This document shows, piece by piece, positions 36,849-48,364 of a stretch of DNA of 64,000 bases; the first letter of the stretch is position 1; each line of letters opens with the position of its first letter. The stretch spans positions 107,784,807-107,848,806 of the forward strand of contig NC_088910.1 in NCBI RefSeq assembly GCF_963576675.1, given 5' to 3'. This DNA comes from Euphorbia lathyris. Its lineage: Eukaryota; Streptophyta; Magnoliopsida; Malpighiales; Euphorbiaceae. The notes beneath the pieces are model-generated. The model made no database searches. It was not told where the DNA came from and saw nothing but the letters and a program-made list of their open reading frames with translations. A program made the translations under genes and the position numbers.

Positions 36849-38741
36849 TTACTGCAGGCTGTCCGAGTTGGAACTCGACGGGTCTGAACTTCTACCATTT
36901 AGGTGGGTTACCGCGTGTCCGGACTCTTTATTTTTGCCCCGCGGGTTTTGCTCGGTGTTTTCCGGGAGAGTTCCTAATGGCCTCTCTTGTTGCTGACGAT
37001 TCAAGTGGGCTACCTGGCGGCTAAGGTCCCTGCAAAACACCTCACTATCGGCAAGACGGGTTAAGATATCCTTTAACAAGGACGTCACGGACTGGCCATG
37101 CACGTTGTCGAGAGACTGAGTGCTCCGACCGCCGGGCATGGTTTGTGATTGCCCTAGCCCGTTTTCCCGATATTCTTGATCAAAGTCGGGTGGGGCCCTC
37201 AATACATTATTAGTATTGCCGTACGACAAGTTAGGGTGTTGGTACCGAGGCCTCTAACCGTTGTTATTATTATTGTGGTGGTGTGAGTAGGAGTTCGGGT
37301 TAGGGTTGTACCTTTGATTGCCTCCTATGTAACTTAAATTTTCGGTGTCGCCGACGAAAGGACTACCGGCTTGGCAATTAAGTCCGTCATGATCTCCACC
37401 ACAATAATTGCACATCAGGACCTGTGCAACTTTGTTAAGGCTCAACTGGGCTATCAAAGCGTCAAGTTTTTTATTCATCTCCGCCATGGAACTCTTCGGA
37501 GCCTCTTTCTCCACGGCGAACGTTTGATGTCGCGAGGGTCCGGCAAGCCGATCTTCTTGCCATTGTACGCTTTTCCTTGCGAGCTCATGGATGAGCTCAT
37601 ATGCTTCACTGACTGACTTCCTAAACAGGTCCCCACCTGCTGCGGAATCCACGGTAGCACGGTTAGTAGGCGTTAATCCGTGATAAAAGGTACTTACCAA
37701 ATCGTGCTTGGGGATATCGTGGTGCGGGAAGCTTCGAAGCAACTTTCGGAATCTCGCCCAAGCCGCATGAAGGGCTTCGTACTCGAGCTGCCGAAAGGTA
37801 GTGATGTCGTTCCTCAACTTAACCGTTTTGGAAGGCGGGAAGTAGTAAGAAAGGAACTCCTTCTCAAGATCCTCCTATGATGTAATCGAACCCGCCTCCA
37901 AGGAGTGCAACCACTCCAACGCTTGTCATGTCAAAGAGAAAGGAAACAACTTTAGTCGGACGGCCTCAACTGGTACACCGTTTTGCCGAGAAGTTTTGGC
38001 ACACATAAGAAATTTATCGAGATGTGTAGCACGGTTAGTAGGCGTTAATCCGTGATAAAAGGTACTTACCAAATCGTGCTTGGGGATATCGTGGTGCGGG
38101 AAGCTTCGAAGCAACTTTCGGAATCTCGCCCAAGCCGCATGAAGGGCTTCGTACTCGAGCTGCCGAAAGGTAGTGATGTCGTTCCTCAACTTTACCGTTT
38201 TGGAAGGCGGGAAGTAGTAAGAAAGGAACTCCTTCTCAAGCTCCTCCCATGATGTAATCGAACCCGCCTCCAACGAGTGCAACCACTCCAACGCTTGTCC
38301 TGTCAAAGAGAAAGGAAACAACTTTAGTCGGACGACCTCAACCGGTACACCGTTTTGCCGAGAGGTTTCGGCACACATAAGAAATTTATCGAGATGTTCG
38401 TTAGGGTTTTCATGGGGTTCTCCTCCCAACTGGCCAAGTTATTGGATGAGTTGGATCATGCTAGTCTTGATTTCATATGTGTTGGCCGGAATGGTGGGGG
38501 TAACGATTCCGTTGCGGTTTTGAGGACGGTACGGAGCAAGGATCTCCATCATTGAGCGCATGTCATTGCCTCCACCATTGCGGTTGTTATTCACGGGTTG
38601 CACCGGTGGCCTTTGGTTGACCTTGGGTTGGTTAGCTTCATTGTTGAGGTTTTCCATTTTCTCTCTCCGAATCCTACAAAGAGTACGTTCAATTTCAAGA
38701 TCAATAGGAATGAGAGTATCACTCCGAGATCGGGTGTGCAT
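36849..38741 (-). pseudogene. Athila-D gag
   Basis: One frame of 631 codons from ATG 38741, with stops at 38439-38441, 37926-37928 and 37254-37256. The start (HTRSRSDTLIPIDLEIERTL) is typical of Athila gag. The Retrotrans_gag core (NEHLDKFLMCAETSRQNGV, ALEWLHSL, LEKEFLSYYFPPSKT) follows, then a knuckle-like CNYCGGDHDGLNC. A 372-bp tandem duplication repeats 124 codons of the core. The frame ends just where protease would be expected; the rest of pol is absent. Confidence 0.87.
37654..38397 (-). repeat. 372-bp tandem duplication inside Athila-D gag
   Basis: 37654-38025 and 38026-38397 are near-identical direct copies. The length is a multiple of three, so the frame is kept, but one copy carries a GGA to TGA type nonsense change at 37926. 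Confidence 0.9.
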
Positions 38742-38875
38742 AAAATAAATAAATGAAAAGAATTATAAACAAGAAAGAATATTGTTAGTAAAAAGTATAT
38801 ATAAACAATTTATACAAGGATAATGCTTAGACTAACAATAAAACGTTTTTGTCTAATATTGCAAGAAATTATAAA

Positions 38876-38893
38876 TCCCCGGCAACGGCGCCA
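38876..38893 (-). other. Athila-D primer-binding site (tRNA-Asp type)
   Basis: Minus strand TGGCGCCGTTGCCGGGGA lies six bases from the LTR end. Athila elements are known for tRNA-Asp priming. Confidence 0.9.
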
Positions 38894-38899
38894 AAAACT

Positions 38900-40678
38900 T
38901 GGTGAGTGTCCGGTAGAGCTCTAAAAATATATTATGATAAGTGCATTACGACTATGAATGTGATCTTCCTAAATGCTCTATCTCTACTAGATGCTACTAC
39001 TTAGGGGCAAGTGTACCCCGTCGTATCAAGTAATAATCCGGTTAAGACCGGGTATCGAATCCACGGGATTTATAACTACAAGTATTAAACGACTCAGTTT
39101 TATACGTTATCTAAGCGGTGAATACTTTGAGTTGATTCGGGGAACAACTACAAACTACTCCTAACTATGGGTGAGACCAATTTATATAACAAAAACTCTA
39201 CGAAATGATACGGATGGTGATAAGTTATAAATATGATAAACAATGACTCCCAATATATACGGTTAATGATTTACTCTTGCAATGATGATTACGTGTAGTG
39301 TGACCGACCCGTGAAGTACTTAGACTACGTGGTTCCTAGTCCAGGCGTGCCTAATGCTCGGGATCAGAAATTAGGGCCCGTAAGTCCCGTGGTTTGTCAA
39401 TCCATACGGTTTCCGGAGCGTCACTTCTGGTAAGGCAACACCTATATGAATCCCTAAAGATAGCCCGAATGGCGTCGGAAATCGCGTTCCCCTACACAAT
39501 AATCAATTACGAATATCAAAACAAGTAACAAACATTAACACATATATAGAAAAAGAGATTATGAATCATAAATTATAAATATGGAGAATGTAAATATGGA
39601 ATACAACCAAGCCTAGTACATAGGAAGAGTACAAGCTAATTAGGAAGTGAAAATGGAAGAATCCACCCTCGGAACTAGCTAACCGGACTCAAGGCCGTCT
39701 CTTAGGACTTGGAGGTGGAGCTTTTGAGCTTGGTGAACGGAGATGGAACGGAACTTTGACGGAATGCCAGAATCAACGAACAAGCTCTCAAGGTGATAGA
39801 GTTTTGCTATGTAAAATAAAATCTAAAACTAAGAAACAAGAGCTTAATCTCTAGCAAGAATTGTATATCCCCAAGCTATCTAAATGAGTGCTAGTCACTC
39901 CTATTTATACACATCAAGCTAGGGGTAGAATTGTAAATTCACAAAATACAAGTATGGAGCTACATTATTTCTGCAGTTTTCCCATGACACGCCCTGCATA
40001 TTTGCCCATTCCGTCAGAAATCTCCTGCATGTGGACCAAATCCGGATCTTGTTGTCTCAACCACGCCCCACGTAAACTAGGGTACGCCTCGCGTGGTTGA
40101 GCTTCTGAGATTTTATTACTTGAATTAGGTCCTTTACGCCACGCGTAGTCTGAAGCACGCCTCGCGTAAATGAGTCTCTGGTTTTTTTGGACTGAAGAAC
40201 TTCCCATACACGCCCCGCGTGTATGGTTGCACGCTCCGTGTATTGTCAGTTGACTTAGAAGATCCTGCAGTTTGACATTCATGATTGAGACATTATTGCT
40301 TATCATTGCTCATACGCCCCGCGTGGAAGGTGGGACGCCCCGCGTGGCAGTGGGTGAGTTCCACGTGGTGCCTGCGGATTGAACAATTATTTCTGACAAT
40401 GTGTTCCATGCCCCGCGTGGAGGGTGATACGCCCCGCGTATGTCGGTGGATTTTTGCTCATTGCTCGTACCTGAAATACAATTCTCGAGAGCCAAGTTAG
40501 CTTGACGTTTTATTTTCTAAATTAATCAAAAATAAGGAAAATTAACCGAAAGTGCGGAATTTATTTTCATTTTGTTATTTTTATTAAAATCTACTTATTT
40601 TTGTAATTAAACTTATTTATTTAGTCCCAAATTAAACCGTAAATCACGCTAAAAGATAGGGACGAAACGCCCCTATCG
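38900..40678 (-). repeat. Athila-D 5' LTR
   Basis: 1779 bp, nearly identical to the 3' LTR. Its box array (39989-40439) has a single at 39989 and pairs at 40063/40084, 40136/40157, 40210/40231, 40314/40335 and 40408/40429, all 21 bp apart. Confidence 0.93.
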
Positions 40679-40683
40679 TAAGT

Positions 40684-41719
40684 CTTGTTTAAAAGAAAGA
40701 TGACAAAGTCACCCTTTAGCAATAAAGGAGAATGTGTATCAGACACTCTAAGACTAGTACATTAAGATGTATGTAGACATATGTCAAACACAAGCAAGAG
40801 AAAGGTTCAATCACTTCATTAGCTTCATAAGATGATCATACCAGATATTGATTCATCTACTTGATAAAGCATAAGTTAGAATCTTTTGAGAAAGTTCAAA
40901 TGATTCAAGAATGAAGTAGAAAAAAAAGAAAAAATAAACAAGAAAGAATATTATAGTGCTTCGATTAGATCGTCGTGGAGAATGTCTTTCTAATGATTTT
41001 CTGAATTATCTAAATTGAATATAGGATTCGCTCATAATGGACTCCTCCGTATACACCACGATGTATCTGAAAGGAGAAATTATACTCTATTAGATATAGT
41101 ACGATCCATGATGAGCACAACCTCTCTTCCAAAGATGTTCTAAGGCTACGCCCTAGAAACCGCCTTATTTACCTTGAACCGAGTATCCACAAAACCGCCA
41201 AGTTCTATTCCATTTTAATTGTTCATTGGAAAGGAAACCCAATTTCTCTTTCATGAGAATTTAGGGGTGTTCAACACATGTTAAATACATAGCATCAGAT
41301 TAAGTTAGACCCTAAATCTGATAAATAATTCTTCATTGGAATTCCGAAAAGAAATAGTAGGATATTATTTCTATCATTCGGATGATCGAAAGTAATAGTA
41401 TCCAAACACTGTATTTCTAGAGAAAGAGTTTCGTCTAGAAACACAAGTAGAAAGCGTGATTGAACTTGAAGAAGTTCAAGAAGAAGGATTAGCTGACATA
41501 GCGGAAGCAATGGTGGAACCTGAATCTGTCTCATAAAATTGAGACACTGGTGACATTACTAACTCATAGGTCTGGTCGAATTCATCAAATCCCAAAGAGA
41601 TTTGGATTTCTAGTGGGAGCCGATGAAATCCCAAAGAGATTTGGATTTCTAGTGGGAGACGACGAAGAGGCTCACGTGTTAGACGATGAACCTACGACTT
41701 ATGGGAAGGCTCTTGTCAA
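40684..41719 (+). pseudogene. Copia-A integrase relic
   Basis: Resumes the frame cut by Athila-D (CLKERMTKSPFSNKGE, matching Copia-C CLKGKMTKTPFSNKSE). Fragments of the integrase core and the post-integrase linker follow, with frequent stops and internal deletions, ending in DDEPTTYGKALVN before Tat-E. A short near-duplicate (AAATCCCAAAGAGATTTGG at about 41587 and 41628) is present. Confidence 0.85.
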
Positions 41720-42145
41720 CCTATTATAGACACCGAGTCGGAGGACCTGTGATGAAAACCTGAAACAAGACGGTCGAAGCGATTGATTCCGGAAGTTTTG
41801 AAAAATATATAAAGAATAATAAGCTGAGGAAAATTAACGGCACGGCGCGGGCACGCGGACGATGATGGTCGAACGCCCGCTTGACGGCTCGAGACGTACG
41901 CGCGGCGTCCGTCGGACGCACCGTGAGTGGCACGCTCTCGACGCCCGGGGCAATGCCTGGGACCGCTGATGGTGCCCGCCCTCGTGGGCCGTTGAGCACA
42001 CGTGCCTAGCAGCGCGAGGCGCGCGTTCGACGGCCGCGACGTGCGAGCGTCTAGCTGCGCGGAACGCGCGCTCGGCGGCCACGGAGTGCACGCGTCCGAT
42101 GGCGCGGGGCACGCCCTGGGGGTCGCCGGGCGGGCACCCAACCAC

Positions 42146-42315
42146 GTCGGGCGAACGCCCAACGCGTCGGGCGGACGCCCGACGAGGATTGGGCGCGGGC
42201 GCCCAACCTCGCGTTGGGCGCTCGCCCAACAAGGTTGGGCGGTAGCCCAACACTAGGTTGGGCGGCCGCCCAACCACAATGGGCGACGCCCAATTTTTTT
42301 TGGGCGTCGCCCATT
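42146..42315. repeat. Array of TTGGGCG/CGCCCAA palindromes in Tat-E LTR
   Basis: Eight successive short inverted repeats of the form GTTGGGCG-NN-CGCCCAAC with differing centres lie immediately upstream of the TATA box. The 3' LTR copy (about 59294-59484) has one extra unit. Confidence 0.9.
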
Positions 42316-42320
42316 GTTCC

Positions 42321-42354
42321 GGGATCCGTTTCCCTATATAAGGGCACGGATCCC
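42321..42354 (+). promoter_or_regulatory. Tat-E LTR core promoter within a dyad
   Basis: TATATAA at 42335-42341 lies between CCC and GGG, and these between GGGATCCGT (42321-42329) and its inverse ACGGATCCC (42346-42354). The arrangement is conserved at 59490-59523. Confidence 0.75.
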
Positions 42355-43025
42355 AAGGTGAAAAGGCGGCCTTTTTTGGGGAGGAAAAATTTCTCACTCT
42401 AAACATTTTTAGAGAGAGAGAGTGGATTTTTTTGAGAAAAATATTTTTTTTTCTCAAAAATTCCAAATTTCCTAAGTTCAATTTTTACTAAATTTTCATT
42501 AATATCGGGAGCTCGCGGTTCGTGGAATCAATCGGCTTCGACTGTCAGATACCGAATCAAAGGTATTATCCGACGACTAGACTCTTTATTTTATTTAATT
42601 TATTTCTCTCCTTCTATTTATTTTTTTTATGTTATAGTTTTTTATTCCTTTAGTCATTTATTTATTTTGTCACGTTTTATTTAGTTAGCATATTTATTTA
42701 ATTTTCGTTTCGTGTTAAATAAAATTCGGTTTTGTTTTAAAATAAAAACCTCATTTTGACATCCTAATACGAACCGTGATCCGATAAAAAGGTAGTTTGG
42801 GTGTCGAAAACGTTGTAATTATAAGTTTTTTTAATTTAAAAGAAATTTCCAAATAATGTTTTAAAATAAAAACATCGTTTTAGGAACTTCCGTTTTCGAC
42901 TATGATCCATTTTCGGTAGTTCGGAAGTCCAAAACGATTGAATTAGATTTAATTTAAGGCTTTTGAACAAATCTGGAAAATATTGGAGTGCTGCTGTAAT
43001 TTGCCAATTCTGTCACTAAAGGCTG

Positions 43026-43052
43026 TTTACCGACGGATTTTCCGTCGGTAAA
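43026..43052. other. Perfect 12-bp-stem hairpin in Tat-E LTR
   Basis: TTTACCGACGGA, a TTT loop, then the exact inverse. The 3' LTR copy has one stem mismatch (T to C). Confidence 0.85.
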
Positions 43053-43867
43053 TCTGCCAAAATGTAAAAAATGCCATTTCAGTCCCTTTTTCTTAACTTT
43101 TAGACTTTTAATCCTTAGTATATATATATATGATTATGTAATACATGTTTTTCAACTTATTTTAGAACTTTAGTATATATATCTATTTTAGAATATTTGT
43201 ATATCTCTTTTTATTCTATTTTGTAATATAAGTATAAATATATATATATATATATGTATTTCCCCTTTTTTATGAACTTAGGTTATATTTAAATATTAGT
43301 TACTTGATATTTTGAGAAATAATGAATAGACATTAGCATATGGTATTTTTGATATTTAAACTATATTAATTATGTATATATATGTATAGTTTTTTTTTAG
43401 AATATTTGGGTTATTTTAGTGATTATTGAGTTAAATTATTTTTAGATAAGTATTACTTTCTTAGTTATGGGATTTACTTATTATTTTCACATTTCAAAGT
43501 ATAAGATATATTGTGTTTATTATCTTCATATACATATAGTGATTTTTGGTTAAATCTTATTTTCTTATCTTCCTTTTTGATTTAAATGTATACATATATA
43601 TATATGGTCTAAAACCATTTTCTTTATTCTTTTGGCCCATTCGTGGGTCCATGTTTCAAAAGGGCTTCATTTGAGTGTAAATGTTAGTTTATTGTAATTA
43701 TAATAGTTAAAGAGTCCATTAAAGTAAGTGGGGAAAATAAATCACCAAAAAGAGAGTTTTCAATTGAATTATTTAAACTAATGTTTTTTTTAGATTTGTA
43801 ATGAAAATAAATGGAGTCATTTTTGGTTGATATTTCAAATCGTTTTCTAAACACCACGTTTTAAAAC

Positions 43868-44124
43868 CTTAGTCCGTTCCAACGACGGATTAAGCGAACA
43901 TTGTAATCAAAATCGTTTTCTTTGTTAATAATGGAGATTTTGAATCGCTTTCTTAATGAATTTGTACAAAATAAAATTGACTTGTATGTTTAATCACGTT
44001 TTCTTATTAAAAGGCTTTTACTTTAACGTTTTCAATTACTCGAGTCGTTCCAACGGCGACTCGGGTAAGCTTCATCAAACGGGGTTTTAAAACGTACCTA
44101 AATCGTTCCAACGGCGATTAAGGT
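43868..44124. other. Three hairpins with a constant TTCCAACGG loop
   Basis: Hairpins at 43868-43894, 44038-44066 and 44096-44124 have different stems (CTTAGTCCG, ACTCGAGTCG, ACCTAAATCG), each matched by its complement with only wobble pairs or one mismatch, around a near-identical 9-nt loop. The same set recurs in the 3' LTR at about 61040-61300. Confidence 0.85.
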
Positions 44125-44694
44125 GCGAACCATGTAATAAACATCGTTTTGGGGAAATAAGTTAATGTAGAATAGACACACAACATAACATTTAAATACG
44201 GTTGTAAATAAATCACTTCTTTCTTCCCCCTCTCTGTGTATGTATAAACATAAATGGGTGATTCTTTACTGATGTGGCTTTTCAATATCATATGCTCAAA
44301 ATGGTTTCCAAAAAGAGAAAGAAAAGGGTTTCAAATGAATTTTAAACTTAAAGAAGTATACGATTAGTCCGTTATCGCCTAACATGCTGAGTAGGAGGCC
44401 GGTGGTTCATAACCGGGCGATGTCGGGGTGCCTAGTAGCCTTTCTCCGGAAAGGAGCTAGCCTTCTCGGCTCGTACCTAAGTTTCCCGAACCCACACCGG
44501 TCTCCCGCAAGGGATCGGTGTTCATTTTCCCATTCGTGGGTGGCGACTCTTCCATATCTCCGAGCTCCGGTCCTGCCGAGCAGCTTGATTCCACGATTGG
44601 TTGCTTTCGGCGCCAATCACCGCTTACGTCGCCATGCGGTTGTCCACCCCCCGGTCCGCCCGGGAGATTAGGCCGTGGCACCTCGTCTAACAAG

Positions 44695-44712
44695 TGGCGA
44701 CTCTGTTGGGGA
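44695..44712 (+). other. Tat-E primer-binding site
   Basis: TGGCGACTCTGTTGGGGA starts two bases after the LTR. It is unlike the tRNA-Met or tRNA-Asp sites; Ogre/Tat elements are reported to use tRNA-Arg, which I infer here. Confidence 0.7.
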
Positions 44713-46624
44713 AGCGAGAAATTTGATTCCGGAAGGCATGCACTAAGCCCTTAACGGGGACGGATCGTTTTACTTCTTTTCGTATGCATTCACGAGCATT
44801 ATTGCAAACCCTTTGGGTAATTTCCACGAAACCTCTAGCGAGAGTCCATTCGTCGCTCGAAAGAGGATAGCGTAAGTTCCCCCTTATAGTAAGGCGCCAG
44901 AGGGTCCCCATCCATTCGTTAGGGGCGAATCTGTGCGGTCCTGTGAGGTCCCGCGGTCAGCCGTGTCAGCATGTAGTAGCCTTAGAAGTTTCCATAGGAT
45001 TACCCGTTACTATTTTTGATGTGATAAATGAATCAGTTCGTGTTTTCAAACCACCATGATACGTGTCTAATCCTAAACTATGTAAAGAAAATGAGACGAT
45101 GCGTTAATATATACTCATGAATCGACATACTAGTTACCCTAAAACATCGAAACGATTTGAACTAAAGACGACTTAGTCATCTCATATGAATGAACATATG
45201 CAACCCGCTTTGTCCCTTTCGGTGTCCCGATGAAGGCACGTGTTCAGGAAATACGTTATGACGTAAGCGCGTATTAGTATGAATCGGTTCGGTGTTAAGG
45301 ATAGTTACATTTCGATACAAGAGACTATATTAACGGTAGCCGTTATTCACATTCTTTAAATAAATTGGGATAAAACGAGATCACAACGAAACGAAAACGA
45401 AGAACATTTCTATTTCGAACGACCTTGTTGTAACGTGAAAAGTTTCGCACAAGTAGCCCGTCCCTTCCGAATAAAAGACGAGCTTTTACGTTATGCCTTG
45501 CGTCATTCTTAAGAGAAATGGACGTGTCCGCAAAAGGTGACTAAGAAAAGAAAAATGAACTAAAAGACCAAAATCATTCCGAATCTGCGATAGATGTCAA
45601 ATCCGAGAGTAGTTAAAGAAAATAAACCAATGTCGTTGAATACGTGCCTCGGACGAGTGTATACCCCGTTTAAAATCTCGAAGCCGAATTAAGCCAAACC
45701 ATATAATTGCGCCATATGGACGAGACTGCGGGTTTTGACTAACGACTCGATCATTTCGACCGTTACCAAAACTGCAAGAAATATGGCCCGATATACGTGT
45801 TTGCTTAAATTCGAATCTAAAGGAAAGAAAACGGTGATATCCTCGCTTCGAATAAACACGCGATTCAACGAAACGTTGATTTTCTATAACCACACTGAGA
45901 TGATATACCCCGTGGATTGGGAGGAACAAAGAGTTGTAATTAGCCGAAAGATTATCGTGCGCTCAAAATAAGACTCGCCGTCTTTTCACGTAGCAAAATG
46001 AGCAAACGGATCCTCGACGCTAAGAACAAACGCGTTACGCGATGAGTCCGTTCCCTAAAATAAAATCCAAAAGTGATTCCATCACTAAATAAACGCGTGG
46101 TTAGGTCTCTCGATAGAATCAAAAGATCCCGTCGTAATCCAAAAATCGAGACACGAACCCACGCGAACAAAAGGGAACGAGTCATTGACAATAACGAACG
46201 ATTGGACTAGAAGAATAACTCGAACCACGTCTAAAAACTGAGATGCGCTCAAAGGGAGTCAAAACCCGAATTAATGTGTCTCACGAAAGGACGAAAGACG
46301 AGTTATTCCGAAAGGACAATCCAACTTGGTCGATTTCTTAGTCACTGAACGTTGATACGTCAAAACGAACTGTATTGTCTGATGAATGATTTATTTTTCC
46401 GCAATAATCGACGGCATCACGCGTCCCCTGGACCGCAATGTGAGCCCCAAACCAAAATCCTAGGAAAGAGACCTGGACCAACGAGTGTGTGGAGGAATAA
46501 GGGTGGAAGAGAGATGTTGTGATACATGTAAATAGAACTAACGTTTGTTCTTCTTATCTTATAATCGTAAATAAATAAACGCACACACCACGAATCATGC
46601 ATATGAAATCATGCATACATACTA
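44713..46624 (+). other. Tat-E leader
   Basis: 1.9 kb without a credible gene on either strand; only short, low-complexity frames. The gag ATG at 46625 is the first start of a long frame. Confidence 0.65.
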
Positions 46625-48364
46625 ATGGATACCGTTCGCGCAGACGTCATCATTAAGCGGTTGTGGTTTCGCGAGAGTAATCGGCTTGTCAGACAGTTTG
46701 ATCAGTTGCGAGTAGACAGTTCCGAATCAGTAGTTGTGGCTCCTGAATCATCTTCATCCGAGTATACTCAGTCTTCCGTCAGTATGTCCGCAACCGACGA
46801 GAAGGTGGCTGAATTGGAGAATTCTGTGAACAATATCAACGACCAGCTGGCCGCAATCTTGGCCCAGCTAGCTGAGTTAGCACTGAAGGACAACAAGAGT
46901 GGTAGTAAGCATGCGGAGAATGAGGTGAACGATGGCCCTCGCTTTGGGAATGAGGATGATTATCAGGATTATGTCCGAAAACAGTTAGAGAAGGAGAAAG
47001 CTAAGGAAGAGGAGTGGAGGCAACACATCACACAGGAAGTGCAGGACTTGCACGGAGGAAGCTCCGGAAGTCAGGATTTCTATAACTTGAAGAATTGTTT
47101 GACAGCAACAGCTTTGCCTCTGAAATTCCGGCTCCCTGACATGAAAAAGTTCGATGGAACTGGAGATCCCACCGCTCACATGAATCAGTACGTTGCGGTA
47201 ATGAAGCACACGATCCTGACCGAGGATCAAGTCTTGGGGCTGTTTAACACTTACCTGGAGGGGGCTGCCCTCACATGGTTCCATGCGCTGCCAATGGTGA
47301 CAAAGAAGGATTGGAAGGAGTTAGCGAAGTCATTCATCGCTCAGTATAGTTTTAACACCATGTTGGAAGTCACTTTGAAAGAGTTAGAGAGCACTAAGCA
47401 GCAGACTGGGGAATCCCTTTCAGACTTCGTGAAGAGATGGAGGGCTAAGGCCGCGGTCATGAAACAGAAGCCGCTTGAGCAAGATCAGATCCGAATGGTG
47501 ATTGGCAATACGTTGCCGTATATTAAGAATGAGTTGAGATATATGCCGTTCACAGATTTCAATCAGATGTATAGTTGTGCCTTGACTGTCGAAGGCGATG
47601 GGGAGCCGAAGAAAGCTTATACCAAATGGACGAAGTCTGGATATAGTGCCGGAGGGCCTAGCGCGAGTACGGAATCTGCGACAGTGAAAGTGGTTGATCT
47701 TAATGCTATCGAAAAGAGGCGGTTCGCCAAGTTCGATCAGACTTACGCAAAGGTTTTTGAACGTTTGCAGAAGAAGGGGTTGTTGAAAGCCCTTACCCCG
47801 TATAACAAAGCTCAACCTACTCCGCAGATTCAGGCTAGAGGGTATTGTAAATTCCACAGTAGTTATGGACATACGATTGAGAATTGCGAGAGGCTGAAAC
47901 ACGAAATCCAAGATTTGATTGAGGAGAAGAAGATAGCTGATCCTTCATCAGCAAACCCTTCCGTTAGGCGCAATCCATTGCCTAATCATAGGGTGAGCGT
48001 GATCGGAGTTGGTTTGACGGAAACTGTGGTGATATCTTTTGAGGAAGATGTAGAGGAGTTGTTGGACTCCGTCGAAAGAAGCAATGTAGGAAATGGTCTG
48101 TATGTGTCCTTCTTGGGTGAGGAACAAGAGGATGAACCAATGGAGGAAGGATCAAATGGTGGAGCACCATATGACGAGGATAGTGCCGAAGAGACCGGAG
48201 AAGGGTCGTCTCGGACTATCGTGCCTAATTTGGGTTTGTTCAGTGGAGGAAGGGATCCCGAAGTGCACTTGCGTGAGTATATGCACGACATGTTTATTGA
48301 ATCCTTCGGGGTAGATGAAATTGCTCAGTGGTTCCACCATTCGCTGGTAGGCGAGCCTTTGTAA
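46625..48364 (+). pseudogene. Tat-E gag, first segment
   Basis: ATG at 46625 opens 579 codons to TAA 48362-48364. The N terminus has a coiled-coil-like LAAILAQLAELAL stretch (near 75-90) and a charged KEKAKEEEW helix. A full Retrotrans_gag domain spans about 170-320 (KKFDGTGDPTAHMNQYVAVM, ALTWFHALP, ESLSDFVKRW). A zinc knuckle variant CKFHSSYGHTIENC (CX2HX4HX4C) lies near 408. A second gag-like domain begins near 535 and is cut by the TAA, which follows GEPL where the parallel domain reads GEPLMW. All downstream segments share this frame, so the original product was about 2463 residues. Confidence 0.92.

Larger units (their letters stand above)
30959..40678 (-). mobile_element. Athila-D: Athila-like Gypsy element lacking pol
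   Basis: Bounded by TAAGT at 30954-30958 and 40679-40683, inserted in Copia-A's pre-integrase region. The LTRs (1778 and 1779 bp) end TGGTGAG...CTATCA on the plus strand; the outer right end reads CTATCG. A perfect tRNA-Asp-type primer site lies next to the 5' LTR. The minus strand encodes an Athila-type gag with three stops and a separate accessory ORF. No protease, RT, RNase H or integrase remains. It would depend on an autonomous Athila relative. Confidence 0.93.
41725..44692 (+). repeat. Tat-E 5' LTR
   Basis: 2968 bp with a GC-rich first 600 bp, a palindrome array, a TATA box in a dyad, then a long AT-rich middle and a GC-rich end. It lacks about 40 bp that the 3' LTR has (one palindrome unit and a short insertion near 58987). 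Confidence 0.95.

Noticed and set aside
38876..38893. A tRNA gene end at the tRNA-like match
   Set aside because: Only the 18-nt 3' complement is present, next to an LTR, so it is a primer-binding site.
41716..42481. GC-rich overlapping frames on both strands of the Tat-E LTR start
   Set aside because: They arise from stop-poor GC-rich sequence, recur in the other LTR with indels that break frame, and show no family signature.
44384..44671. 95-codon ORF near the LTR end, repeated at 61556
   Set aside because: It is present only because the LTR is duplicated; no domain, and the minus strand is equally open.
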